22,412 bases of DNA from Methanosarcinales archaeon. GTDB lineage: Archaea; Halobacteriota; Syntropharchaeia; Alkanophagales; Methanospirareceae. Both the position numbers and the translations under genes were made by a program. Positions 15,670-22,412 of this stretch are shown here, one piece after another. The notes beneath the pieces are model-generated. The model was not told the origin of the DNA. It worked only from the letters and a program-made list of their open reading frames with translations, and did not search any database. The stretch is from positions 281 to 22,692 of the forward strand of contig JAODGF010000013.1 of assembly GCA_025464645.1 (NCBI GenBank), read 5' to 3'. Position 1 is the stretch's first letter; each line of letters begins with the position of its first letter.

Positions 15670-15755
15670 GCCAGGGTGGCAGAGTGGACAAATGCGGTGG
15701 CCTCGAGAGTCACTGTCCCGCAAGGGACGCTCAGGTTCGAATCCTGACCCTGGCG
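15670..15755 (+). tRNA. tRNA-Ser (anticodon CGA)
   Basis: 86 nt, no CCA encoded. Acceptor GCCAGGG/CCCTGGC with discriminator G; D arm GCA...TGC; anticodon stem GTGGC/GTCAC with one G-T pair. The loop CTCGAGA gives anticodon CGA (serine, TCG codon). The long variable arm GTCCC-GCAA-GGGAC and T arm TCAGG-TTCGAAT-CCTGA complete a type II serine tRNA. No intron, unlike the tRNA-Ser(GGA) in this window. Confidence 0.95.
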
Positions 15756-15762
15756 TTTTTTT
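15756..15762 (+). terminator. T-run after tRNA-Ser(CGA)
   Basis: Seven consecutive T follow the discriminator base directly, a typical archaeal intrinsic terminator. Confidence 0.55.
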
Positions 15763-15764
15763 AG

Positions 15765-15797
15765 ATTTATAACCACAAGATTACACAGATTCCACAG
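15765..15797 (+). repeat. Dispersed repeat box (CCACAAGATTACACAGATT type)
   Basis: Immediately after the tRNA T-run lies TTTATAACCACAAGATT followed by ACACAGATTCCACAG. The first part is the reverse complement of the box at 7194-7214 and 16477-16497. The second resembles the ACAGATTAAC units at 16380 and, in reverse, 7348-7368. It looks like a fragment of the same intergenic repeat family. Confidence 0.5.
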
Positions 15798-15880
15798 AAA
15801 ATAACTGAATTCTGAATTTTATATGTTAGTAATGCATATTTAATACATGGGTAGTTATATTTGGAGGCAATACAAAAGAA

Positions 15881-16366
15881 ATGGGAGTAAAGTCTTCTGC
15901 TGAAATAACGCGAATATTGAAAGAGAAATGGGACAAAAGTAAGAATAAGGCAGACTGGAGAGTGCTGAGCGGGAGGAATCCAAAAGGCAGGTATGATATG
16001 TTCATCTCCAGTCCTGAGCGCGTGTGGCAGCTAAAAATAGAGCAGACCGGGAGAAATGAGGCAATAGGGTTTGGTCTGGAAGTAGGAAAAATAGATGACG
16101 AACTTAAAAAGCTTCTGAGAGTGGGTGCACCAGTCCCGTTTGGATTAATTTCTCCACAGAAAAAGCCTGATTTGGCGATTATTATGGCTGGTATCCAACA
16201 ATACTCTTCCGATTCTACTTATACGCTGTGCAAGGAGTATATCTCAGAAAAGCAAGCGAAGTTGGATGAGAAATTAGACAATGAAATAGAGCGAATGAGC
16301 AGCGACCCAATTTCAAGAAGAAGATATAAGGAGCAAAAGGAAAGGGAGAGCAAAGCGTACCTGTAG
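15881..16366 (+). CDS. Hypothetical protein, 161 aa, unknown
   Basis: Soluble protein without a recognised domain. The N-terminal half reads as an alpha/beta domain: a helix (SSAEITRILKEKWDKSKN), then DWRVLSGRNPKGRYDMFISS and RVWQLKIEQTGRNEAIGFGL. A glycine/proline-containing turn region (LRVGAPVPFGLISPQKKPD) and a charged helical C-terminus follow. A D-(x)n-E/Q-x-K-like spacing could suggest a nuclease-like fold, but that is speculation. GGAGG (about 15863-15867) is 13 bases upstream of the ATG, rather far. It sits between two repeat-bearing spacers, which may indicate accessory DNA. Confidence 0.7.
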   Translation: MGVKSSAEITRILKEKWDKSKNKADWRVLSGRNPKGRYDMFISSPERVWQLKIEQTGRNEAIGFGLEVGKIDDELKKLLRVGAPVPFGLISPQKKPDLAIIMAGIQQYSSDSTYTLCKEYISEKQAKLDEKLDNEIERMSSDPISRRRYKEQKERESKAYL

Positions 16367-16377
16367 CGGGGGTAGAA

Positions 16378-16500
16378 AACACAGATTAACAAGATTAAAA
16401 CCTTCCCTTTTAAAAAAGAAAAACGTCAGGAATTTTTTAGTCAAGGTTTTTACCGGAGGTAAAAAAGTTGTGTGGAAATCTTGTGGTTATAAAAAGGAGC
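16378..16500 (+). repeat. Intergenic repeat and two overlapping hairpins upstream of the DUF99 gene
   Basis: ACACAGATTAACAAGATTAA (16379-16398) leads in. Inverted repeat A pairs AAAACCTT (16397-16404) with AAGGTTTT (16443-16450). Inverted repeat B pairs TTTTTACC (16447-16454) with GGTAAAAA (16458-16465) around a three-base loop. A and B share 16447-16450, so as RNA they could not both form fully. AATCTTGTGGTTATAAAAAGG at 16477-16497 is an exact copy of 7194-7214. No gene is supported here beyond an 11-codon frame after the GGAGGT at 16455-16460. Confidence 0.5.
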
Positions 16501-16520
16501 TAAACAAATAAAAACTCTGT

Positions 16521-17102
16521 ATGAGATTACACATAAATAAAAAAGGGATAAGGGTACTTGGTATTGCTGAAAGCTTCAGGAGAGAATATGAGAAATCAGT
16601 GCTTGCTGGCGTGGTTATGCGTTCTGATTTTATTATAGACGGAGTCGCTTTTGATCGCATAACCGTAGGAGGAATGGACGCTACTGAAGGCGTATTACGC
16701 GTTTTCGATTCGTTGCAGCGCGCTGACATAAATATAATGATGTTAAATGGATGTGTCATCAGTTGGTTTAACGTTGTAGATATAAATGAGGTGTATGAAC
16801 GGTTAGGAATTCCTCTCATCTGCGTGACTTACGAAGAATCGGAGGGTTTGGAAGAGCATATAGCCAGGCATTTTGAAGCCGTTGAGCGAGATTCACGGAT
16901 AGAAGCTTACAAGAGACTTGGAGATCGTGTTCTTGTGCGATTGCATAACGATTTCAATGTTTTAATACGGTTTTTGGGCATGGAAAAAAGCGAAGCTACC
17001 GCAGTGCTAAAAAAATTTACCTCTCATGGGAGAGTGCCTGAGCCATTACGGGTTGCGAAAATAGCAGCAAGAGCATCCTTGAGAAGCGGTTTAGAGGTTT
17101 AG
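16521..17102 (+). CDS. DUF99 family protein (endonuclease V-like fold)
   Basis: 193 residues, the usual size for DUF99 (PF01949), a mostly archaeal family with predicted relation to endonuclease V/RNase H-like nucleases. Recognisable blocks: IRVLGIAESF near the N-terminus, SVLAGVVMRSDFIIDGVAFD, ITVGGMDATEGVL, INIMMLNGCVISWFNVVDIN and GIPLICVTYEES. These carry the family's acidic residues and the glycine-rich turns. Biological role is not settled; nucleic-acid repair is the usual guess. No Shine-Dalgarno motif at proper distance (AAGGAG is about 22 bases upstream), so the mode of initiation is unclear. Upstream DNA carries the hairpins and repeat described separately. Confidence 0.87.
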   Translation: MRLHINKKGIRVLGIAESFRREYEKSVLAGVVMRSDFIIDGVAFDRITVGGMDATEGVLRVFDSLQRADINIMMLNGCVISWFNVVDINEVYERLGIPLICVTYEESEGLEEHIARHFEAVERDSRIEAYKRLGDRVLVRLHNDFNVLIRFLGMEKSEATAVLKKFTSHGRVPEPLRVAKIAARASLRSGLEV

Positions 17103-17120
17103 AGGATTAGAGCCGAAAGA

Positions 17121-17613
17121 CTACGCTGCCAAAAAGACAAAACTATAATCTACCGAAAAAGAGGGATTGACGATGAAAATTCCCTTTAAGAAAGTTATCA
17201 GGTCACATTCCTGTTTCAGTTTCTCTAACTTCTTTTCAGCCTTCTCAACTTTCTTCCTCATTGCAGAACGGTCTTCTTCTGTCGTAACGTAGCTTTTGTA
17301 AGCGATGAAGCAAAAACCAGCATAAATCTCGTCAAATCAGGATCCAACCACTCTTTGATCTCATTCCACGATACGGCACGACTTATGTCCCTCTTGGACC
17401 CCTTATAAAGCGTTACTTCTTCAAAATTGCCATTGACGCGTCTTATAACAGCCTTGCATTATCCACGATTGTCGTAAAAGTCCGTTTCACCGATTTTAGA
17501 TCCGAGAGTACCTCGCGAAAAATCTTGTATGCTTTAACATCTCCTTTGGCAATACGGAGGTGACCCGGAATATTCTCTCCCTCGGTAACGGCGAGAAAAA
17601 TAGTTATCTGCAT
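17121..17613 (-). pseudogene. Frameshifted gene relic, possibly transposase-derived
   Basis: Fills the 536-bp space after the DUF99 gene. Read on the minus strand, three open pieces follow each other in different frames. Piece one is 17613 to 17443: 56 residues starting MQITIFLAVTEGENIPGHLR and ending in a stop after TTIVDNARLL. Piece two is about 17441 to 17258, with EEVTLYKGSKRDISRAVSWN and EIKEWLDPDLTRFM. Piece three is about 17330 to 17121, with AYKSYVTTEEDRSAMRKKVE and KLEKLKQE. Each reads like protein. The first block (AVTEG..., a G-D/N-V-K-A-Y-K-IF pattern, then IVD) recalls the central region of IS4/IS1634-like DDE transposases, but I cannot prove it. No terminal inverted repeats were seen. 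Old decay of one gene fits best. Confidence 0.5.
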
Positions 17614-17638
17614 TATTATTTCTGCAAAAGTATGGAAA

Positions 17639-17827
17639 TTAAAGAGTTTCCATCACAATTGTATGCTTCATCAGATTTATTTCCTTTATTCTTCCCTTTG
17701 CGTTCTGTGTCTCGCCTAATATTCCCATGAATTTTATATCTTCTCCATTAACTTCTACATGCACTACATCCTCCATCAATAATTCTCTGTTTCCATCTCT
17801 TTCCACCAGTACGCTTGATTCGCACAT
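17639..17827 (-). CDS. CooT-like small nickel-binding family protein
   Basis: 62 residues. The pattern MCES...LVERDG.ELLMEDVVHVEV...IKF..ILGE......RIKEINLMKHTIVME is that of the CooT family (PF10133). In the bacterial prototype the conserved second-residue cysteine takes part in Ni2+ binding and the protein assists maturation of CO dehydrogenase. Cys2 is present here. Homologues are common in methanogens, where the role is not established, and no CO dehydrogenase gene is in this window. It begins 28 bases after purP on the same strand, so cotranscription is possible. Confidence 0.82.
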   Translation of the reverse strand: MCESSVLVERDGNRELLMEDVVHVEVNGEDIKFMGILGETQNAKGRIKEINLMKHTIVMETL

Positions 17828-17855
17828 AATTGAGTTTATATTAGCAAATATTACC

Positions 17856-18989
17856 TCATGTCACGATTTTATCCATCGCATCCATCTCAATCGCGCGCTT
17901 TATCTCCAACACAAGCCTCCTGCCTGAACTCATATTGCACCTGAAAAGCGCGTTACCATAGGGATGCCCGCCATACATGTGTATGTTCGTTCCACCGCCT
18001 ATCCTCGTAGCGATGTCATACACCCAGAAATCCATATTCTCATCCACGATAGTCTGTAAGCAGAAAGGACCTATCATCCCTGCTGAATACTCCTCCTTTG
18101 CAAACTGCACGAACTTCTCCGCGATTGGGAACATCTTATTCAGCAAGCTTTCACGAAGCGTTGCGGAAGCATGCCCGACGACAATCATCAGCGGCTCTTT
18201 CAGCTCATCTGGTAATTCCTGCGATTTCGGTATTCTTACCATTCCATCCAGATTTGACTCGAACCGCCAATCCACGCCCAAAAGCTCCAGTTCCTCGTCC
18301 AGCGGTGAATAGAAGAAATCGAAATTGAATACCGGTCCTATCACATATTTCTCGATTCGCGCGTTTTCTAACTCTTCCTCTTTTATTATGCCCCGTTTTA
18401 TCAACCTCGACGCTTTATCCTTGTATTCTTGCCTGCTGCAAGCAGTAAAGAAACCCCTTTCTAAATGCATTACCGCATGTGGAAGTTTTACCATCACCAG
18501 TGTATCTATATCTTCAGGTGTGTACTCAGTAGGAGTGGGAATCCCTGCGCGCTTACAGAGCCAATAATAGTCCTTTTCTTCCCCCCTCTCTTCCATCCGG
18601 AGCATGTCCCTGCTGCCCACCAACGGCACCCTGAATTTATCCTCCACGTTATCTATGCCGGTATAAACAACAAAAGACCTGTTGGGAATGAAAAGCGTAT
18701 TCTTCTCCCTCAATTTCTCCTGCACGCTCTCGTCCATCAAGTCAGAGAACTTTTCCAGCACGATGTTTTCATCCACCACTCCTTTTCGCAGACCGTTTAC
18801 TTCTCGCTGAACGAAATACTTTGTATAAGGCTCTTCTCTGCCTCGCTCCGCTATCACTAATGTCTTGAACCCCTCTTCCTTCGCTCCATCGCACACGTCC
18901 AGCGATGAGTGAGACCCCAATACGCCTATAATCGCTTCGTCAAGCTCATAGTCGTCCAGAACTTCTTTTATCTCTCTTCTATCCATCAT
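17856..18989 (-). CDS. purP: FAICAR synthetase PurP (archaeal purine biosynthesis)
   Basis: About 377 residues. PurP is the ATP-grasp ligase that makes FAICAR from AICAR, formate and ATP without folate, replacing the bacterial formyl-folate step. Signature blocks: IIGVLGSHSSLDVCDGAKEE near the N-terminus (substrate site), FIPNRSFVVYTG, VPLVGSRDMLRMEERG, VMVKLPHAVMHLERGFF (ATP-grasp region), FNFDFFYSPL, and YDIATRIGGGTNIHMYGGHP at the C-terminus. ATG 18989 is preferred: GGTGA (19001-19005) lies 11 bases upstream. A GTG start at 19004 would overlap that ribosome binding site. Some archaea carry PurP paralogues of uncertain role. A/T-rich DNA between it and tRNA-Leu probably holds divergent promoters. 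Confidence 0.92.
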   Translation of the reverse strand: MMDRREIKEVLDDYELDEAIIGVLGSHSSLDVCDGAKEEGFKTLVIAERGREEPYTKYFVQREVNGLRKGVVDENIVLEKFSDLMDESVQEKLREKNTLFIPNRSFVVYTGIDNVEDKFRVPLVGSRDMLRMEERGEEKDYYWLCKRAGIPTPTEYTPEDIDTLVMVKLPHAVMHLERGFFTACSRQEYKDKASRLIKRGIIKEEELENARIEKYVIGPVFNFDFFYSPLDEELELLGVDWRFESNLDGMVRIPKSQELPDELKEPLMIVVGHASATLRESLLNKMFPIAEKFVQFAKEEYSAGMIGPFCLQTIVDENMDFWVYDIATRIGGGTNIHMYGGHPYGNALFRCNMSSGRRLVLEIKRAIEMDAMDKIVT

Positions 18990-19028
18990 TCCTTTTCTTT
19001 TCACCTTTCTTGATAAATATTCATAGCC

Positions 19029-19042
19029 GCTATAAAAATATA
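19029..19042. promoter_or_regulatory. A/T-rich TATA-like region between purP and tRNA-Leu
   Basis: CTATAAAAATATAA lies about 35-45 bases before tRNA-Leu on the plus strand and about 40-50 bases before the purP start on the minus strand. It is the best candidate for promoter elements of these divergent genes; exact assignment is uncertain. Confidence 0.4.
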
Positions 19043-19075
19043 ATTGTAAAGATCAATTTTATCACCATAAAAGAA

Positions 19076-19160
19076 GCGGGGGTAGCCGAGCATGGACAAA
19101 GGCGCAGGACTTAAGATCCTGTTCCGTAGGGATACGAGGGTTCAAATCCCTCCCCCCGCA
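19076..19160 (+). tRNA. tRNA-Leu (anticodon TAA)
   Basis: 85 nt, no CCA encoded. Acceptor GCGGGGG/CCCCCGC with discriminator A; long D arm GCC...GGC; anticodon stem CAGGA/TCCTG. The loop CTTAAGA gives anticodon TAA (UUA leucine codons). Variable arm TTCCGTAGGGATAC marks a type II tRNA, and the T arm is GAGGG-TTCAAAT-CCCTC. No intron. Confidence 0.95.
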
Positions 19161-19173
19161 TCAGATTTTGGAT

Positions 19174-19599
19174 TTACTTTTCTATCGCTTCTTTTACACG
19201 GTCCAGTAATATGTCCACAATCCGTTCGTCCACCCCTATTGGCTTTGCGTAAGTTAGTTTTACATCTCTTCCTATCTCCTCCCAGGGTCCTTCGAAGGCA
19301 ACTTTCAACTTCTCTGGGATGTCTTCCGTAGTATGCGCTCCGTCTGCTAAAAAAACTGGCAGTGCCACTATGTTCTTCATCCCGTCTTTAGCAAGTTTCC
19401 TCAATGCTTCCTCTATACTCGGCGAGTTCAATTGCATAAAAGCGACCCTTACCGCTTTAAATATCCCTCGCATTTCTATTCGCCTTCCAAACTCTTCCAT
19501 CACTTCTTTGCCATACGGTAGTTTGCTCCCATGACCTATTAAAACGACAGCAATATCCTCTTCGCTTTCTCCTACTGCTCTATTTCCCTCTTTTGTCAT
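19174..19599 (-). CDS. cfbA: Small CbiX/CfbA-type sirohydrochlorin metal chelatase
   Basis: About 141 residues, the short archaeal form that acts as a homodimer. It inserts cobalt (B12 route) or nickel (F430 route) into sirohydrochlorin. Conserved blocks: VVLIGHGSKLPYGKEVMEEF with the first catalytic histidine, AFMQLNSPSIEEALRKLA, and VALPVFLADGAHTTEDIP with the second histidine. Sequence does not separate CbiX from CfbA; in methanogens and relatives the same small protein can serve F430, the cofactor of methyl-CoM reductase, which fits Ftr and CofC here. ATG 19599 is chosen because GGTGA lies five bases before it; a GTG at 19608 would lie within that site. Convergent with tRNA-Leu. Confidence 0.9.
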   Translation of the reverse strand: MTKEGNRAVGESEEDIAVVLIGHGSKLPYGKEVMEEFGRRIEMRGIFKAVRVAFMQLNSPSIEEALRKLAKDGMKNIVALPVFLADGAHTTEDIPEKLKVAFEGPWEEIGRDVKLTYAKPIGVDERIVDILLDRVKEAIEK

Positions 19600-19732
19600 C
19601 TTTTTCACCTCTATATCTTGTGCTATTAAACGCTTCTATCATTAACCAATTCAACTAGGCTTAAAATAATTTGCGATTTTTTTCGATAACGCTCCCTTTT
19701 TAAAAAGAGAGAGTTGCGGGAGAAAATGTTGA

Positions 19733-19755
19733 TAAAAAGGGGAAAAAAGAAAAAA
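19733..19755 (-). terminator. Pyrimidine-rich terminator of the DsrE-like gene
   Basis: On the minus strand, 19-41 bases after the stop codon, are runs of T6, T6 and T5 split by C-rich blocks, typical of archaeal T-run termination. The neighbouring palindrome CTTTTTAAAAAG (19695-19706) and CTCCC/GGGAG pair may contribute or belong to the repeat family. Confidence 0.45.
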
Positions 19756-19773
19756 GGGGGCTTTTGGAGGTTT

Positions 19774-20226
19774 TTATAAGACCAGGATTTTGTCTGCACT
19801 AAGTGCTGCTTCTACTGCATCCGGGATTTTCACGGGCATTATGAAATCTTCGATATTTGATGTGTCTTCTACTGATGTAGCGAAGCCACTAACAACATGG
19901 AATGTCGCACACGATCCGATTTTCACCCCCAGAGCGTCTTTTACAAATCGCGCCAGCAGTTCCAGATTGTCCGGCAGGTCTTCTGGCTTTAAACCCTCGA
20001 ACTGGTCAGCAATTAGCTTCTTCACATCTTCTGAGAAAGCTAATTTCGCTAAGTTCCCCTTCTTCGCTACTTCTACTCCTTGCGGTCCATAGTACACCAT
20101 AACATCCGGAATGTTATGGATTTTCTTCGCGGTAAAAGCAATTGCGTAGCTCGCATACTGGCTGAAAGGTCTGTCCATGCCTGAGTTCACAAATATAAGC
20201 AGCTTTTCTATCTTTTTTATTTTCAT
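19774..20226 (-). CDS. DsrE/DsrF-like family protein
   Basis: 150 residues. The fold suggested is the small DsrE superfamily alpha/beta protein: an N-terminal beta strand and loop (KLLIFVNSGMDRPFSQYASY), a VMVYYGPQGVEVAKKG segment like the family's second strand and loop, a GVKIGSCATFHVVSG segment with the only cysteine (Cys106) where DsrE-type sulfur carriers have their active cysteine, and the C-terminal ALSADKILVL strand. Members take part in sulfur trafficking or have unknown roles; nothing nearby points to a sulfur pathway. The gene has a good TATA box (20267-20276) and GGGAGG (20240-20245), 13 bases before the ATG. Confidence 0.75.
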   Translation of the reverse strand: MKIKKIEKLLIFVNSGMDRPFSQYASYAIAFTAKKIHNIPDVMVYYGPQGVEVAKKGNLAKLAFSEDVKKLIADQFEGLKPEDLPDNLELLARFVKDALGVKIGSCATFHVVSGFATSVEDTSNIEDFIMPVKIPDAVEAALSADKILVL

Positions 20227-20266
20227 CTTTTCTTTTTTGCCTCCCGATATTTTCTAAAAACAAGGG

Positions 20267-20276
20267 TATATAAATA
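20267..20276 (-). promoter_or_regulatory. TATA box of the DsrE-like gene
   Basis: The minus strand reads TATTTATATA, centred about 45 bases before the start codon. This predicts transcription from near 20245, just ahead of or at the GGGAGG ribosome binding site. Confidence 0.5.
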
Positions 20277-20303
20277 ATTTTCCCTACCTCACCTCAATCC
20301 TAA

Positions 20304-21518
20304 CTAATCCGTAAAATAATTTCTGAAAATAAGGAATAAAATAACGGCGGTGAGGCTGATTACACTACCATAAATGAAGGCAGCATTTGGATTAATCGCT
20401 TGCCATAAAAGCCCTGCTGTTAAACTTGCAGGTAATGCGACTAAACCGATCATCGTATGAAAAGTGCCTAAAGCGGTTGCCCTTAGTTCTTCTGTGGATA
20501 AGTCAGATACAAAAGCCCTTTGGTTCCCGTCTACCATCGCATATACCACGCCATAAAGGGGGAATAAAACTAAAAATGCAGCGAGTGAATCGAAAAGAGC
20601 AAATCCAAGGCAGGTCACTGAGAACAGAAAGTAGCCAAAAATAAGTACTTTCCTCCGCCCTATTCTGTCTGACAGCGTGCCAAAAGGAATGGCAAGCAAT
20701 GCATAAAATGAGTTAAAGAGGATATATAAAAGTATAACGAGAGCCGTTGACTCCTTCACGGGTATAATTAGCATGAAAGCATCCCATGCCTTTAATATGA
20801 AAAACATGTAGGTGAAATTGGCTAACGCAAAGAGAGCAGCCACCATAATGAACAACTTAAGGCGTTCGGGCAGTTCTTTCAGGCTTATCTGTAATCTTAT
20901 CTGCTGTGGCTCTCTTTTTCCTTCTTTTACAAAATAAAGTGGGACTAAGGAGAAAAAAGCGATTATCGCCGCTATGAATATGATTGACTTGTAAAAACCG
21001 ATTTGATATGCGATTTGCTCGAGTTCGAGCCAGAAGAACAAAAGTAAAAGCAGAACAAGTACCGAGCCGGCAATTGCACCGGATGTATCAAGTGCCCGGT
21101 GTATTCCGAATCCCTTGCCTCTCGCTTCCGGCATGGAATCCGCGATAATTGCATCTCTTGGTGCCGTCCTCAGTCCTTTGCCAACGCGTTCAAAACTGCT
21201 GAAGACTAATATGTGCTGCCATATCGTGGAGAGGGACAGAAGCAACTTGAAGCCCGCGGAAGTCAGATAGCCAGAGGATACAAATATCTTCCTCCTTCCT
21301 ATTTTGTCAGACCAGTACCCAGAAAGAACCTTTAATATGCTTGATATGCTCTCTTGTAATCCACCAATTAACCCCAAAATCACACCTGCACCGCCTAACG
21401 CCGTGATGAACAAGGGTAAAATCGGAATGATCATTTCACTACTTAAATCGTTCAGGAAGCTGACAACGCCCAATAGAAGTATATTTGTGCTGATTCCTTT
21501 CAGATATCTATTCTTCAT
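20304..21518 (-). CDS. Major facilitator superfamily transporter
   Basis: 404 residues with about 12 membrane segments in two halves. The loop between segments 2 and 3 has SGYWSDKIGRRKIF and its repeat in the second half GTLSDRIGRRKVL; both are the classic MFS motif. FERVGKGLRTAPRDAIIADS in the first half is typical of a group of uncharacterised prokaryotic MFS efflux-like permeases (COG0477 type). A long basic loop separates the halves (FVKEGKREPQQIRLQISLKE). Substrate cannot be told. CTGGAG is nine bases before the ATG, and a TATA-like stretch lies near 21538-21550. The gene is 42 bases downstream of the RaSEA gene on the same strand. Confidence 0.9.
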   Translation of the reverse strand: MKNRYLKGISTNILLLGVVSFLNDLSSEMIIPILPLFITALGGAGVILGLIGGLQESISSILKVLSGYWSDKIGRRKIFVSSGYLTSAGFKLLLSLSTIWQHILVFSSFERVGKGLRTAPRDAIIADSMPEARGKGFGIHRALDTSGAIAGSVLVLLLLLFFWLELEQIAYQIGFYKSIIFIAAIIAFFSLVPLYFVKEGKREPQQIRLQISLKELPERLKLFIMVAALFALANFTYMFFILKAWDAFMLIIPVKESTALVILLYILFNSFYALLAIPFGTLSDRIGRRKVLIFGYFLFSVTCLGFALFDSLAAFLVLFPLYGVVYAMVDGNQRAFVSDLSTEELRATALGTFHTMIGLVALPASLTAGLLWQAINPNAAFIYGSVISLTAVILFLIFRNYFTD

Positions 21519-21560
21519 TACTTCGGCTCCAGTTTGCGCTAATATACAAAAACTTTATGC

Positions 21561-22412
21561 TTAAAAAAGACTTGCTCCAAACAGAAAATCATCAAAATTT
21601 AGCATTGCGTGCCACGTTTCCTTACACTCGCAATCCTCGAGGCGTTCTAACACGCTTAAGTCCTGTGTTCCGTTAAATTTCTTTATCGCTTCCGTTACCC
21701 TCGTATCGCACTTACCACAATTATGTGGTCCTCTTTTATGCCCCGCCCCCACGGGGTCTGACAGGACCGCGACATCTTGTTTCTTCATCTTTTTTATCGC
21801 CTCAACAGCACTCCAGAGCCACGGTGGTCTGTAATATCTCTTTCTCCACAAATCTTCTAACGGTGTGTATTTCTGCACATTGCATAAGTTCAGCGAGATG
21901 GTGGAACTGTAAGGAGAGACAAGTGCAGCGGATTTTATAACGTCTTCTATTGCCTTTTTTTCCGATACAAAAGGGGGCTTAAGCAAGAGATACGTTTTTA
22001 CAGTTGCCCCGGATTCGTTCACGATTTTCGCCGCTGTCTTATAATCTTCAAACGAAAAACCTTTGTTTATGTATTTAGAGCGGATGAAATCATCTGCGGT
22101 TTCTAACCCGATAGCGAGCTCAAGATGTTCAACGACTTCCAGGTCCGCGATTTTTTCCGCGCTTACAAATTCTGGTCTCGTCTCTACTATTAGCTTCTTT
22201 ATTTTCCTCTTTTTCACCATCTTAGCTATCTCTTTTCTCGTATCGCTCGATATCTCTCGTTCATCGAGGAAACTACCGGAAGTGAAAATCTTGAGTATGA
22301 AATCTTCATCAGGGCTGTTTCTAAACGCTCGTTCCAGTTGAGCCAGAATGTCCGACTGTGTTACGTCTGCGGATTCGTGCCAGTAGCCGCACATGGTGCA
22401 TTTCCTCCACCG
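21561..22412 (-). CDS. raSEA: Archaeosine biosynthesis radical SAM protein RaSEA, 5' end beyond window
   Basis: Partial gene: the frame stays open to the window edge, encoding RWRKCTMCGYWHESADVTQS... at the truncated N-terminus. The visible CTMC pair would be the last two cysteines of the radical SAM CxxxCxxC cluster motif, with the first cysteine outside, so the ATG at 22394 is internal and not the start. Downstream are ILKIFTSGSFLDEREI, LIVETRPEFVSAEKIADL, ELAIGLETADDFIRSKYINK, TYLLLKPPFVSEKKAIEDV, and the C-terminal DPVGAGHKRGPHNCGKCD with two more cysteines. This pattern fits the TIGR01210/Elp3-like enzyme that completes archaeosine at tRNA position 15 from the lysine adduct made by ArcS. 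At least 283 residues are visible. Confidence 0.87.
   Translation of the reverse strand, partial: RWRKCTMCGYWHESADVTQSDILAQLERAFRNSPDEDFILKIFTSGSFLDEREISSDTRKEIAKMVKKRKIKKLIVETRPEFVSAEKIADLEVVEHLELAIGLETADDFIRSKYINKGFSFEDYKTAAKIVNESGATVKTYLLLKPPFVSEKKAIEDVIKSAALVSPYSSTISLNLCNVQKYTPLEDLWRKRYYRPPWLWSAVEAIKKMKKQDVAVLSDPVGAGHKRGPHNCGKCDTRVTEAIKKFNGTQDLSVLERLEDCECKETWHAMLNFDDFLFGASLF

Noticed and set aside
18990..19004. GTG 19004 as the purP start
   Set aside because: The GTG is part of the GGTGA ribosome binding site of the ATG start downstream. The same reasoning rejects GTG 19608 for the CbiX/CfbA gene.

Overview
The window is archaeal. Direct signs are a tRNA-Ser gene interrupted between positions 37 and 38, tRNA genes without an encoded CCA, the archaeal S13-S4-S11-RpoD cluster, Cbf5, a PAN proteasomal ATPase, deoxyhypusine synthase, PurP and the archaeosine enzyme RaSEA. 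Formyltransferase Ftr, the F420 enzyme CofC, a small CbiX/CfbA chelatase and a metallo-beta-lactamase protein of the type linked to methanopterin synthesis point to a euryarchaeote with tetrahydromethanopterin/F420 one-carbon metabolism. That means a methanogen or a methane/alkane-oxidising relative (ANME or Syntrophoarchaeia-like). The exact lineage is inference. Ribosome binding sites are often GGTGA or GGAGG, and several genes look leaderless behind clear TATA boxes.

Layout. 132-3078: two divergent TrkH potassium-channel subunits 49 bp apart, with no TrkA in view. 3089-6437: information-processing block of cbf5, intron-containing tRNA-Ser(GGA), rps13, rps4, rps11 and rpoD. 6474-8358: cofC and ftr, separated by 316 bp rich in hairpins and repeats. 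8622-9993: PAN and tRNA-Pro(GGG) on the minus strand. 10036-14274: deoxyhypusine synthase, a K+-independent-type proton pyrophosphatase, and a coupled pair of unknown genes. 14344-15755: metallo-beta-lactamase protein (minus), a COG2426-like membrane protein and tRNA-Ser(CGA). 15881-17102: an unknown 161-residue protein and a DUF99 protein, separated by repeat-bearing DNA. 17121-17613: a frameshifted gene relic, possibly a transposase. 17639-22412: CooT-like protein, PurP, tRNA-Leu(UAA), CbiX/CfbA, a DsrE-like protein, an MFS transporter and RaSEA, which runs off the window end.

Most genes are ordinary chromosomal housekeeping. Functional links are seen in the translation block, in ion and energy handling (TrkH pair, pyrophosphatase) and in C1 cofactors (CofC, Ftr, CbiX/CfbA, MBL protein). 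I did not find a convincing new multi-gene defence or mobile system. The least explained items are the intergenic repeat/hairpin mosaic at 7160-7371, 15765-15797 and 16378-16497, the coupled unknown pair behind hppA, the orphan protein at 15881, and the relic at 17121-17613.
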